A stretch of 64,000 bases of DNA from Schizochytrium sp. TIO01. Taxonomy: Eukaryota > Sar > Bigyra > Thraustochytrida > Thraustochytriidae. Below the pieces are notes generated by a model. That model saw only the letters and a list, made by a program, of their open reading frames with translations, had not been told where the DNA came from and ran no database searches. The stretch is from contig SMSO01000004.1 in the NCBI GenBank assembly GCA_004764695.1, positions 1,081,501 to 1,145,500 on the forward strand. Reading direction: 5' to 3'. Shown here in pieces: positions 32,823 to 43,693 of this stretch (positions within the stretch are counted from its first letter, which is position 1; every line of letters starts with the position of its first letter). The translations under genes were made by a program, and so were the position numbers.

Positions 32823-33701
32823 CTCACCTGTTCTTCTGCGCCTCGAGTTCCGCCTTGCTTGCTTTCCATCAATCGAGTGAGTTAGGTACTCTCGCCAACA
32901 CGAAGACGAAGACGAAGAAGAAGATGATGATGATGGAGATGAAGAAGGGGCCCCAATATCGCAGCCAAGCAAGCCTCGAGGCGCGGCTGAGCCCGGTGCT
33001 CAGGCAGTTAGTTGGCAGGGTTTTGTGCCCTCCTGCCTGAAAAGCCTGAAAGCAGAGAGCAGACTTTCGGGTTGCCCTCCCGCTCAGAAAGAACGGAACA
33101 GAACATGAACGCGATCGCTCGCTCTACAAGAGAACAGCGAAACCTCGAGGTACGTAGCACGAAGGTCTTCAGACCTTGCGCAAAGCCAGGCCTGCTGCCA
33201 GAAACGGGAAACGGCCTGCGAAATGCGCCGCGGGAGCTTGGGCTGCCGTTTTTGTGGCCCTTGGGCGACTTGAGCTCACGAAACAGTCCGTCAGTCTGGA
33301 GCTCCACCTTGAATGAATGAATCAGTTCGAAGATCCCAAAGTAAGGCGCTGCCTCCTGTTCTTCAGAGGGCCGAGAGCGGTAGCAGTAGCGGTAGGAGTG
33401 TTAGCTCCTAACCTCCAGTAGGACCATTAGGAGATCGGGTAGGAAGATGGAGAGTGCACGTACGCACGGAGGTGGGTGGGAAGGTGTGCGCGTGCGTGTG
33501 GGCGGGTTGCGCAGACTTGGGTGCGTTGCGCAGACTTTGTGCTCTGTCATGAATGAAAGCCCGCTCCGGGCGCCAGCTGCGCTGCGTGCATGCGTGCGTG
33601 TATGCGTGCGTGATGACGGACTGCCTGGTCGTACGCCTGTCTCAACCAGCACGCATTTCAACAGCACTGGCAGGCCATGGAGGACGCTCAAGAGTCACAC
33701 G

Positions 33702-33711
33702 TATCTATCTG

Positions 33712-33760
<49 letters not shown>

Positions 33761-33842
33761 TCATTCATTCATTCTTTCTTTCTTTTTTTCTTTCTTTCTT
33801 TCTTTTTTTCTATCTTTCTATCTTTCTATCTATCGATCGATC
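33702..33842. repeat. Compound microsatellite (TCTA)n-(TTCA)n-(CTTT)n
   Basis: About 14 TCTA units, then TTCA units, then a CTTT/CTAT tract ending in TCGATCGATC. Any frame through it yields runs such as YLSI, which are artefacts. Confidence 0.92.
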
Positions 33843-34080
33843 TTATCTGTCACTTGGATTGCAATATTCTGCGGAAGACCTCGAAATGGCAGATACTTTC
33901 TCTGGCAGGACTGGCTCACTCGCAGTGGCTGAAGGTCAATCGAGGCTGGCTCAGCGTGGTGATCGAGGCCAGGTCCTGGCAGAGGCTCCCGCGAGGACTT
34001 GGAGACGGACGCGATGACCTGCAGGCCGAAATTTAGCGCCGGTGTGGCGAAACTTGAAGGTGCGTGCCTGCCCAGGTAGT

Positions 34081-34115
34081 TAGATAAATAGATAAATAAA
34101 TAGATAGATAGATAG
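34081..34115. repeat. Microsatellite (TAGA)n / (TAAA)n
   Basis: Mixed TAGA/TAAA units. It is in the inverse orientation to the TCTA array 240 bp upstream, so the two could pair when single-stranded. Confidence 0.85.
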
Positions 34116-35835
34116 AAGCGGGGATCAGGAAAGGTGGCCCGGAGATCCAACTCGCCGCAACCATTTTGGCAAATGGAGCGCCGCTTCTTGGACAGTGACT
34201 GATTCTAAAAAAGCGCCATGGCGGAGGACTCGGTCTAATGGATCGATCCCACTCACTCACAAAGCCATAGGCGGTCATGGCATGGGTGATGATGACAAAG
34301 TCTCGCGCGGCAACAGCAGTACGATCGTAGCAAGCAAGACCTGCCGTGAACGAGCGAGGAAAACACAACGTTTGTGGTGGAGAACGCAGTTTGAAACTGG
34401 CAGATCCGAGGACCGTCAAGGGGGTCACTTGCGATGCGCATACGAGCGCATTCAGAATCAACACCAGCAGCGAGTTCGAGCAACGTGCCTCTGTCTGCGT
34501 GTTTTCGGCAGTCGAGCCAGTCAGCCAGCGTCTCGCAAACGGCATCGGCACGGTGGTTGCGATGGCACCACTTTACGAGCCCCGCTGCCTTCGTAGTAGC
34601 TGGCTTCGTACCTACCTGCGCACGTGTGCATCTCTTTATTCCACGCCTGCAGTATGAGTGAGCAGGACCCAGGGAGCGCTTGCTTCCTCTTAAAACCTTT
34701 CCAAACTTGGGGTAGCGCCCGGAACGCATAGAAGTGACATCTGCCAAGAGTCTCCTGAGCGCGGCTCCTGGGTCCCTTGGGTTTTCATAGGAACAAGAAA
34801 AGTTCAACTTGAACCTGCTCAAGAACCAACGCCATGTGGAGAGAAGAGGGAGGGAGCTTGGATACAGCAGAATATTTAACCCGAGATTAAGCCAGGCCAA
34901 GGTGCGAAGGTCCCAGAGAGTGATCAACAGTTAGTTACCTCGTATGGACCTGAAAAGTGAGTGCGCAACGCAAGCAACTGCGATTTGCTTGTTGAAAGTT
35001 GGACTTTGTAAAAACACACCACTTCTGAGTCTGTGTTTGTGTGTGAATTGCGCAATCGATGGCCAGTCAGCCCGGCTCAGGTTTAAGAGCGAAGTGACAC
35101 TGAGCCGTAAACGAAGCACAATCGTACATTCCTTCTTTTCAGGCCTTACGAGGGTGCAAGCAGCGCATTGATTGCTACGTGCGGGTAGCAGCCTCAGCTG
35201 CGAGCGGCGTTTTCACGCTCTAACTAAAATGTGGTGCCATTCATTCAATGTAATCTACGAGCTTGATTGGCGTGTCAAAGCGCAGTTTTGGCTGTCCATA
35301 TTTTATTGAATTGTGGTGGCAAGTGCTGATGCGAGGCATCAAAACGCCAAGAGTTCCGATTCAAGTAAGGCCTGATCCCGTGGTATATTTATCGTCTGGT
35401 CGAGAACTTTCGACAGCGGCCGAAACCATTCGTTAAATCCATCCCTCAGGACCAGCAGAAGTTATGCCTACTCGAGAGTGGACATACCTGCAACTTCGCA
35501 AAGGGCTAACGGTCCCTCTACCTACAGCGGGTGGCGTTCACAAACTCTGGAAACAAACGCTTATGTCAGATTGCACGCGTCCTTGAAAGTTAATTCATTC
35601 CAATCGCCATCTCCTGCATTCTATTTTGAAACAAGCATGAACAAATATCTTGTTGGAACACTTCTTTTTATTGAACTTGGAGTTAGTTTCTTTTCGTCCT
35701 TCTTTCTTTGTTTAAACCTATGACATACAACTTAGTTGAGTACTTTGAAAAAACAAATTAAATTAAAATTCAAAACGAAAACCTTTCTTTGTAATTATTT
35801 ATTTTTAATCTTTTCATTTTAATCAAAATAAAATA

Positions 35836-35859
35836 AAATGAAATGAAATGAAATGAAAT
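35836..35859. repeat. Microsatellite (AAATG)n
   Basis: Four full AAATG units plus a partial copy in an A-rich tract. Confidence 0.9.
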
Positions 35860-37505
35860 AGCTCTTATGGAGGCCCAGAATGAAGAAAAATCTAACCTGT
35901 TCGGAGTTTCCCGCAAAGACGTTGGCAAGAGCGCCGTGAAGCCGTTCGCCATCACGCCAAAAGAGCGCAAGCTATGAGCGGCATCGCTCCTTGCAGGCCT
36001 AAACTTCGCTGTGAACGAGCGTTCCTTGGCACCCGAAGTCCTCCGGCCTCTGCTCCTTTTTCAGGTGCGCTCCTTTTTCAGGAGAGATTCGCTCTGCAAC
36101 CCATTTCCTCATTCTCTCTGTCTCTCTGTAGGAGAAAGCTTGAACTGGGTTCTGCACCGGTTCTGCGTCCGGTATGCCAGCAAGAAGTTTCGTTCCTAGG
36201 AATCTACCTATGTATCCGTATGTGTGAGGAGACGGGTGCGCAATGTCGCGGGCACGATAATCAGGCAACAGTCGAGCTCAATTCTTGAAGATTGACCGAC
36301 TGCAATGAAGAACCAGGCTCCTCAGAGCTCTTCGTGCATCGTGAGCCTGCGCAGCTGCAAGGCCAAGAATGGCCCTTTTCCAGCTCTGTGTCAGCGAACC
36401 GTCGCTTATTTGCATCGCTGCGCGGTGGAAGTCAACGAGTTAGAAGGACTCTGAGTTCAAGATCCATGGTTAGCTAGAGGAGTGTCCTGTTCTTGTTCTT
36501 CTCCGTTTAGAACTACGTACTGTATCTTTTAAACAAGGCTAACGAACTTGGTTTTATACTTCTCTCTACCTCTCTCTAGTAGAGCTAACATGGCATGGCA
36601 ACTTAATTTTAATTTTGGGTTTCAAACTATAGAAACGTTTGAAGGGAAACCATAAAATATCGTTTGATGGAGAGAATTGAAGAACGAAAACAGAAAGGCG
36701 TAGCTGATAATCCAGCTCAAGGACCTTCAACCTTCAAGGTGGCTGGCTTTCTGGAGGCTCAAGTAACGTCGAGCGAACCAAAGCCACCGCAGGGTCCCCA
36801 AATATGAGGCTTTTGACATTGTTCGTGCCCCGAAGGCCTTCGAAAGCGAGGGGAGGAAGAAGAGAGAAAGAAGTTCACGTTGAGGAAAGCTGTTTCTTAT
36901 TTCTTTTCCAGAGAGTCGCCTGGATTTTTTATTTTTTATTTTTTAAGTGAAAAGGTTTTCGATTTTAAAAGGAATTAATTAATACTGATGCTCGGACGAA
37001 GTTGAACCGCGTTTATCATGGCAGAAGAGGCCTCGAAAAGACTTAGTCTGCGAAGCGCGAATGGCCGAAGACCGGCGCCAACGTTGCCTAAATTCCTCTG
37101 GGGAGCTCAGAACAAAGACGACGATGGTTTGATTGTGCTATCTTCTGCCAACTTATGACGAAAACAACTCGAAAAGAGTGACTGACAGGGTACTTACCAG
37201 AAAGCGAACACAAACAAATAACAACTTTCGCTCTTATGTTTAACTTTTAATTTTTAACTTTAAAAATAAAATATAAATATAAGTATATATTAATATGTCA
37301 GTTTTCTTGAAGATAGTTGAAATAAGAATATTAAGACAGAAGTATAGACAGACTTTCCCAGCTCCGCCCCCTCTCCTCCCTCTCTCTCACTCTTTGGTCA
37401 ACTGCGCATCTTCTCTTCTTAGGAAGGTCCTTTAGCAGGCTGGCTTAATCAAACCGCACGCCAAAGCGATACTTACAGCTCATTAGTTTCGCGTGTTGAA
37501 AAAGA

Positions 37506-37508
<3 letters not shown>

Positions 37509-37586
<78 letters not shown>

Positions 37587-37588
37587 AA
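37509..37588. repeat. Microsatellite (GAAA)20, uninterrupted
   Basis: Twenty perfect GAAA units, the longest pure simple repeat in the window. Purine/pyrimidine asymmetric, so triplex formation is conceivable. Confidence 0.97.
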
Positions 37589-37887
37589 CCGAAAGAGGAA
37601 AGAGGAAAGAGAGGGAAAAGGCAGATCCTGGCGGAGCACACCCGCGCAAGCACGCCTGAGGCTGTATCTACCAGCCCATCGACAGAGCCATAAATGAGCG
37701 GCGGACGCAAAAGGAGCCCTCACGGCGCGAAGAACGTGGCGAGAACAGCGCCCATTCGGAAGCGTGCTGCACCAATAATCATACATCCAATCCGCCACTC
37801 AAACTCACTCCAGACGCTCGCTCAGAACAGGGACGGATGAGCTCTGTCACAGTGAGCGGCTGAGAAGGGAGAGAGAGGAAGGAGTCG

Positions 37888-37907
37888 GCTAGCTAGCTAG
37901 CTAGCTA
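37888..37907. repeat. Self-complementary (GCTA)5 tract
   Basis: Five GCTA units; the tetramer array is palindromic (AGCT/CTAG) and can form a hairpin or cruciform. Confidence 0.9.
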
Positions 37908-39120
37908 AGTACCTAGCTAACGTCTATTTGATTCAAGAAGATCAAACAGACAGGGATGCTAGCTAGCTATGTTAGAGACCACGTCCCACGGGATGTGTCC
38001 CCTGCCTATACTCTATATATCGAACCCCCCTCGAAGTAGAGAATGCACAGCGCACAAGTAGGTTATACGCGTAAAGTTGACTTTGGACCTAAATTTCTCA
38101 CACAGGCACAAACTACGGAGGGCTGTGGGAAGACTGCTCATCGCCCCTAAAGGACCGCGCGGATTATACCGGGCTTAATATTGTGAATACGCAGGTCTGG
38201 TGGCGTTTGGCACAAAGAACCGCCGGACCAGGAAGCTTCTCCGGGTTTTCGTTTTCGCTCGGAATTTTGTTTATAAATAAATATATATAGGCGTGTTAGG
38301 AGATGAAATGAAATATAACAAAACTTCGGAATCGTGGTCTTAGCGGAGGGTAGGGTAGGGGTAGCTAGCTCTATGGGGAATATATGTTGCGCAGACTTGC
38401 CTTTGGACGCGTCTTCGAGAGCTTACGTGCGATATCTGGTGGCTTAGAGCGGGAATTGAAGGTATCAAGAGAGGCCTCGCAGGTCTTCTGAGTCCCTTTC
38501 ATCGTCGGCTTTGCGCGACGGAGTTTTATTTTTTCAGAAGGTCTCGAAGGCGCGGCGAAATGCAAATCGCGAGAATGCCTACTGTCTCTGCAACGCCAGC
38601 TTAATTGCCAATTAGATAGGAGGCACCTAACGAACCCCTCCCATTTAAAGTGTTCCTATAAGTTTTAGTTGGTTTTATAACATGAAGAAAGAATCAATTC
38701 TGTTTCCTGTTTAGTGTTTTTTTCTTCTCTTGTTTCTATGATGACATTATATGTATATTTAAAATTTTAAAAATATAAAGTATAAAATAAAGTAAAATAG
38801 AATATTTGATAGAGACAGCCGGATAGTCTGACGGTAGTTAAAGATTAGTAGTCTTAACTAGTATCGATCGAGGAGGATTCCAATTTGAAAAAAATAATAA
38901 AAAAATTAATTGATTGAGAAAGAATTTCTTGCGTAGTAGCCTGATTATTACATAAAACTCTAAGTTAGGAAATAGATAGGACGCTGAGAAGGACCAGTAT
39001 GAGAAAGGACAGGATGGACGAAGGAGATGAAGATCGAGGCAGCAGTTCCCAATCTCTCGATCGCTCAACCGCCGAGTTTAGTTGGACGTGCTGAGGCTCA
39101 AGCAGACGCCAGCGCGAGAT

Positions 39121-39166
39121 AAACAAGCAAACAAGCAATCAAACAAATAAACGAACGAAGCGACGA
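39121..39166 (+). promoter_or_regulatory. CAA-rich unstructured leader of the ALDH7 gene
   Basis: Just before the ATG at 39179 the strand is a run of AAAC/AAGC/AAAT units with almost no T and little pairing potential. CAA-type leaders are known to favour efficient cap-dependent initiation in other eukaryotes; applying that here is inference. Confidence 0.35.
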
Positions 39167-39178
39167 GAAGTCTCGTGG

Positions 39179-40822
39179 ATGTTGACCGGATCAGCAGCTG
39201 CTACGCGGCGCCTCTCTCCCCGTGTTGTTGGATCTCTTAGATCGGGATCCGTCAGAGCCATGTCAACCAACTGGGACGCTGCCAAGGCCCTCGAGGCGTT
39301 TGGATTGAGCTCCACAGAAGTGAACTCTGGTGTCTTTGACGGAGAATCGTGGAAGGCCAACGGCCCTATCCACGAGGCCCTGAACCCGTCCACGGGCGAG
39401 GTTCTGGCCAAGGTCCAGTGGGGCACCAAGGAAGACTATGAGCGCTGCGCGGCGAACGCCGTGGCGGCTCAGAAGGAGTGGCAGCTACTCCCGGCACCTC
39501 AGCGTGGCGAGATCGTGCGCCAGATCGGCAATGCGCTGATTGAGAAGCGCGATGCCATGGGCGCCCTCCTTTCGCTTGAGATGGGCAAGATCCATGCTGA
39601 AGGCAAAGGTGAGGTGCAGGAATTCATTGACATTTGCTTCATCGCATGTGGATTGTCAAGGTCAATTCCTGGACAGATTGTACCCTCTGAGCGTACCGAG
39701 CACGCTCTCATGGAGATCTGGAAGCCCCTCGGAACGCTCGGCATTATCACTGCCTTCAACTTCCCCCACGCAGTCTGGGGCTGGAACTCCGCCGTCTCTC
39801 TCATGTGCGGTAACACGCAGATTGTGAAGGGCGCAGAATCTGCATCCCTGGTCACAATTGCCACACAAAAGGTTGTCAGCGATGTCCTTGCCGCTAACGG
39901 CGTCAACGGAGGTGTTGCCACGCTCTGCCAGGGCGAGGGTGCCATCGTGGGTGATGCAATGTGCCGCGACAAGCGTGTTGACCTTCTCTCCTTCACAGGC
40001 TCCACTAAGACTGGTAAGATGGCACAGCAGCTCGTTCACGAGCGCTCTGGCCAGACTATCATGGAACTTGGAGGCAACAATGCCATTCTCGTTATGCCCA
40101 GTGCTGACATCGAGCTCGCACTCCGCTCTTCCGTCTTTGCCGCAGCCGGTACTTGTGGACAGCGTTGCACTTCTCTTCGCCGCCTTTTGGTGCACGAGGA
40201 TATCTACGATAAGCTCAAGCCCCGTCTTGTTGACGCTTACAAGAAGCTTCGTTACGGCAACCCGCTCGACCCTAAGACCTTGGTTGGACCTATTCACAAC
40301 AAGGCTGGCATTGAGCTCTTTGAGCGCACTGTTGCTGATGCCAAGGCCCAGGGTGGAAACCTCTTGGTTGGTGGCGGTCGCCCCGATGCCTCCGAGCTCC
40401 CAAGTGCGGATCTTGCCAACGGCAACTTCGTGCAGCCTACCATCTTTGAGATCGACCCGCAAGCAGAGATTGTCCAGGAGGAGCGCTTCGTCCCTGTTCT
40501 CTACTTGTGCAAGGTTAAGAGCTTCGAGGAGGCAATCGACATCAACAACCAGGTCGAGCAGGGTCTCTCAGCCTCTCTCTTCTCCACTGATATGCGCGAG
40601 GTCTTTCACTGGCTCGGACCTGCTGGCGCCAAGCAGGGTATTGTGAACTCCAACACCAGCTGCAGCGGTGCAGAGTGTGGTCTTGCCTTTGGTGGTAACG
40701 GCACTACCGGTTGGGGCCGTGAGTGCGGTAGCGATGCCTGGAAGCAGTACATGCGCCGCTCCTCATGCGCAATCAACTTTGGCAAGACTCTTCCTCTTGC
40801 CCAGGGCATTGACTTTTCCTAA
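39179..40822 (+). CDS. ALDH7A1: Alpha-aminoadipic semialdehyde dehydrogenase (ALDH7/antiquitin), 547 aa
   Basis: It oxidises alpha-aminoadipic semialdehyde to alpha-aminoadipate with NAD+, the step after LKR/SDH in lysine degradation. It may also act on betaine aldehyde, as known for the family. ITAFNFPHAVWGWN is the ALDH7 signature; LSFTGSTKTGK is the nucleotide-binding turn; MELGGNNA carries general base E296; GTCGQRCTSLRRL carries nucleophile C330. Length matches human ALDH7A1. Residues 1-27 are rich in Arg, Ser and Ala with no acidic residue, a good mitochondrial presequence. A second Met at residue 28 (39260, MSTNWDAAKAL) would give a cytosolic form, as described for the human gene. Many C-ending codons and a CAA-rich leader suggest strong expression. 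Intronless. Confidence 0.96.
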   Translation: MLTGSAAATRRLSPRVVGSLRSGSVRAMSTNWDAAKALEAFGLSSTEVNSGVFDGESWKANGPIHEALNPSTGEVLAKVQWGTKEDYERCAANAVAAQKEWQLLPAPQRGEIVRQIGNALIEKRDAMGALLSLEMGKIHAEGKGEVQEFIDICFIACGLSRSIPGQIVPSERTEHALMEIWKPLGTLGIITAFNFPHAVWGWNSAVSLMCGNTQIVKGAESASLVTIATQKVVSDVLAANGVNGGVATLCQGEGAIVGDAMCRDKRVDLLSFTGSTKTGKMAQQLVHERSGQTIMELGGNNAILVMPSADIELALRSSVFAAAGTCGQRCTSLRRLLVHEDIYDKLKPRLVDAYKKLRYGNPLDPKTLVGPIHNKAGIELFERTVADAKAQGGNLLVGGGRPDASELPSADLANGNFVQPTIFEIDPQAEIVQEERFVPVLYLCKVKSFEEAIDINNQVEQGLSASLFSTDMREVFHWLGPAGAKQGIVNSNTSCSGAECGLAFGGNGTTGWGRECGSDAWKQYMRRSSCAINFGKTLPLAQGIDFS

Positions 40823-41692
40823 TTTACTTCTTTGCAAATTAGATAGTTAGTGTTCAAAGTTTCTTCAACAGACTTGTTTCACATATGCCTTTCAATATTC
40901 GGCTCCAGTAGTCGACCTCATTAGCCTTTGCAGCGTCCTTTGCAATGGGGAGGTGGGCACCATGGCAATGCAACTATGACCTACTTCCTCTCTGATGCTT
41001 AGGTCTTCACCCACACCCTTTTTATACATTCAGGAGATATTTTTTTGGTAACAATTTTGTATACCCGCTTAGCTACAAATAAGTATTCGCAAAGCTTTCT
41101 TTACTAGGAATTTGCACATTCAAAGATTTTTTTAAAAAAAAGTTCTCTATTCTTTTGACTTCTTCGCAGCTAAATCCTGCAGTTGTTTTCCTGGTACCTG
41201 TATCCTGCTTTGCGAAATAAAACCACAAAATACGATTTTATTTGGTTAAGTCCATCGAAGAGTAGTGTAATCTATCTTAATAGGATTCCAGTGGAAACTA
41301 GCAATTATTTATGAATTTTAGTTCATGTCACCATATTGAAGTAGAAGCTTTTTGAGATGTAATATTTAAAGGCTAGCTAGCACATGATTCTATATCATGT
41401 GCCTTGAATTTCTATCTATTTCCCATCTCAACAATACCTAGAATCGGTTTGCAATAAGAACTCGGGGGTCATTTGAATAGAATGTTAACGTAGGTAGTTG
41501 CATGGAAAGAACAAAAAAATGTATTCGTGGAATAATTTCTCATCTCGCTAAAAACGCTATTAAGGTGGGGGTAGCATCACTGCCACTATCTAGTAGGCCT
41601 ACAACTACTTAAAGTTTCAGGATACCTACACACGAAAGCTACTAGAAGGCAGTTTTGGTTTGATTTGGTTTGGTTTATTCAGGTTTATTTCT
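40823..41692. other. Convergent intergenic, 0.87 kb
   Basis: AT-rich spacer between ALDH7 and the minus-strand glycosyltransferase gene. It holds an AATAAA at 41216-41221 and a GGTTT-rich tract just before 41692. No gene seen. Confidence 0.5.
41216..41221 (+). terminator. Candidate poly(A) signal AATAAA
   Basis: AATAAA about 395 bp after the ALDH7 stop codon. Position is plausible but distant; closer non-canonical signals could be used instead. Confidence 0.2.
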
Positions 41693-43693
41693 CTAATGAT
41701 CTCGACGAGAACGCTTGCGTCCCGGTGCACCGTTATTGCCAAGATCCATTTTGCGCTTCGCTGCTGCTACAACATCATTGTCGTCAATTTCTTTTTCCCT
41801 CTCTTGAGTGCAACGCCGACAGTAGATGTACTGGCCAGTGACAGGGTCGCGAGCACACTTGCGATCCGAAGGGGTCATGTGGGGAGGCTGCGACAAGGGC
41901 TCAGGTAAGTTCCACCAGGATGGCCCATGTTCAAACCTTTTGGCCATCTTTATGGACATAACTTGAAGGTAATCAAGAATGGAATCCTTCGTGAGACAGC
42001 GCTGGTATTTTTGTCTAGCGTTCTCCGCAATTTGTTTACAGGCCTCATCATTCTCGCGACACCACATAATTTGCTCGCGCAAGTTAGACAAGTCCGCCTT
42101 GACAGGCACGTGGTCAGCACCAAAAACACCGGCGCCGACAGAAGTTCCGTCAAAAGGCTTGAGAAGAGGGAAGAACCACATTTCAGATGCCTCACACTGC
42201 GACTCTACCTTGAGGATAACACTGCCCAGACGCATCAGGAACGAGTACCGGTTGGCCGCGCAGTGACCCTCAACGTAAAGAATATACTTGTACCTTCCCT
42301 GCTTGTACATGTCTACGAAATTGACGCCCGGCACGCCAAGCTCATCCTTACGAGTGAAGCGCATTGGTTCACCGAAAAGTTTTTTATCACGAACGTTTTC
42401 CTTAATAAATCCAGCATCAAGAAGCGGTTCGCCAGGACCGTTAGTGCCCTCAAGATTCCACTCGCGGCAGATCTTGGCGAGGTGGATACGCTGATTGTTC
42501 TCTGGCTTAGTTCCTCCGCCAGTGGCATTACCGCGGAAGAAGCAGGTGTTTGACTTCTTATTCCAGTCTGTGTGAAACTTATCAAAGTTATCCTTCAAGA
42601 ACATGTCACCTGGCTTACGAAGGTCCCTACTGCGGCCATCCGGGATGAACGAAGACGGAAAGACGCGGCCTATCGCAGACGCCCAATCTTCCGTAGTAGG
42701 TACCGGCAGATCCGCGAAGTTCGGGCTACAATAGAAAGAAAGTATAGGTGCGTAGTTGGAGTATTTCTCGCGCTCAAGATCTTTGTCCTTCTCGTCAAAG
42801 CAAAAGTCATACGCCTCCGTGAGGTTTGCCTTGAGCTGCGGATAATCACGCTTATTAAAGAAAAACTCACAATCCGGAACACAACGCTCCTTGCACAGCG
42901 TCTCTAGCATGTGCTTAAATGGTGCCAGCAAGTTGTCGCCCCACACCTGCGAGTGTCTCTCGCCTGGTCTGCTCTCCTCATTGCAAATGATGTTTCCGTT
43001 TGCCCACCATCTCTCCACTGGCAAAATATTCTCCTCCCGGTAGTATCTGCCCTTCAGACGGAAGTAGTCTTCTAAAGGAGAAGGGTCAGACGTCAGGTAC
43101 TTGCTCCAGTTGTTCTGATAGTCGCGGTTCACAAAGGGCACAAACATGCGCAACTGATTGTCCTCAATGAGAACAAAGACGCCGCAGCGCATGTGGTTGA
43201 AGAGATAGCTAAGTGTATTGAGCGAAGATGCACGGTTCACTCGCGCGTGGAAGGGTAGAGAGAGCCGCTGCTCCAACTCCGCCACAACAGGCTTGAACTC
43301 AAAGTTCTCAGCGACACGATTCTGACGCTCGGCCTCGAAAGTCGTACGGCCGTCCTCTGAGGTATCAGAAGACGAAGAAGAAGGCCGCGAAGGAGGGTTC
43401 GCACGATGTAAGTAATACGACTCACCCTCGGAATGCATCCGCTGAGGACGGTGCAGTCGAAGCTCGCGAAGCAGGTAGTCGCTAACCTGAGACCAATCTA
43501 CCGCGTGAGTAAAAATGTGACGCAGATTTGGGTCAGCGGGGTTCGAACCGTAACGAGCGTTCTCCTTCATCCAACGGAGACACTCGGTAACAGAGTCAAA
43601 GGTGGGAACGCCATCGCGAAAAGTCTCTAAGTGCTCCTTCTCGGGAGCGTGGATGCCGCGCAGATAAGCGCCAGAGCCAGAGCCGTCCGCCAT
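41693..43693 (-). CDS. CAP10/GT90-like glycosyltransferase with long N-terminal region, 666 aa
   Basis: The C-terminal half (about residues 380-610) matches the CAP10/GT90 fold: TCFFRGNATGGG near 385, FVDMYKQGRYKYILYV near 460, and VEGHCAANRYSFL with RLGSVILKVES near 475-500, the donor-binding core, followed by a helical end. GT90 enzymes transfer glucose or xylose (POGLUT, KDELC, fungal CAP10). The N-terminal about 380 residues contain HMRCGVFVLIEDNQLRMF, WWANGNIICNE and CEFFFNKRDYP, which are not part of ordinary GT90s; I recall similar long proteins from giant viruses of protists and algae. There is no signal peptide or ER retention motif, unlike KDELC/POGLUT. The tail is basic (KRSRRDH) and follows a CRRC pair. 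Likely a cytosolic sugar transferase; substrate unknown. ATG chosen is the first in frame. Confidence 0.82.
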   Translation of the reverse strand: MADGSGSGAYLRGIHAPEKEHLETFRDGVPTFDSVTECLRWMKENARYGSNPADPNLRHIFTHAVDWSQVSDYLLRELRLHRPQRMHSEGESYYLHRANPPSRPSSSSSDTSEDGRTTFEAERQNRVAENFEFKPVVAELEQRLSLPFHARVNRASSLNTLSYLFNHMRCGVFVLIEDNQLRMFVPFVNRDYQNNWSKYLTSDPSPLEDYFRLKGRYYREENILPVERWWANGNIICNEESRPGERHSQVWGDNLLAPFKHMLETLCKERCVPDCEFFFNKRDYPQLKANLTEAYDFCFDEKDKDLEREKYSNYAPILSFYCSPNFADLPVPTTEDWASAIGRVFPSSFIPDGRSRDLRKPGDMFLKDNFDKFHTDWNKKSNTCFFRGNATGGGTKPENNQRIHLAKICREWNLEGTNGPGEPLLDAGFIKENVRDKKLFGEPMRFTRKDELGVPGVNFVDMYKQGRYKYILYVEGHCAANRYSFLMRLGSVILKVESQCEASEMWFFPLLKPFDGTSVGAGVFGADHVPVKADLSNLREQIMWCRENDEACKQIAENARQKYQRCLTKDSILDYLQVMSIKMAKRFEHGPSWWNLPEPLSQPPHMTPSDRKCARDPVTGQYIYCRRCTQEREKEIDDNDVVAAAKRKMDLGNNGAPGRKRSRRDH

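Larger units (their letters stand above)
30582..39120. other. Microsatellite-rich intergenic region, 8.5 kb, between two divergent lysine-catabolism genes
   Basis: No supported gene. The part next to 30581 (to about 31.2 kb) is GC-balanced and should hold the LKR/SDH leader and promoter. From 31.2 to 38 kb there are many simple repeats (CTTT, TCTA, ATTC, GTTCT, AAATG, GAAA, AGCT). Long overlapping frames, such as minus 34253-34927 and 34033-34551, begin at TTG or GTG rather than ATG, resemble nothing known and overlap each other, so they are not called. No tRNA or rRNA signature was seen. Confidence 0.5.

Noticed and set aside
34033-34927. Overlapping minus-strand frames of 224 and 172 codons
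   Set aside because: They start at TTG and GTG, overlap each other in different phases, include microsatellite-derived runs and resemble no family.
38345-38361. GGGTAGGGTAGGGG tract as telomere-like repeat
   Set aside because: Only about three short units, internal to the window, not an exact telomere array; most likely a chance simple repeat.
39662-40646. Frames of 266 and 262 codons overlapping ALDH7 on the opposite strand and in another phase
   Set aside because: Shadows of the GC-biased ALDH7 coding sequence.
43530-43560. GGGGTTCGAACCGT resembling a tRNA T-loop
   Set aside because: It lies inside the GT90 coding frame and no cloverleaf can be drawn around it.
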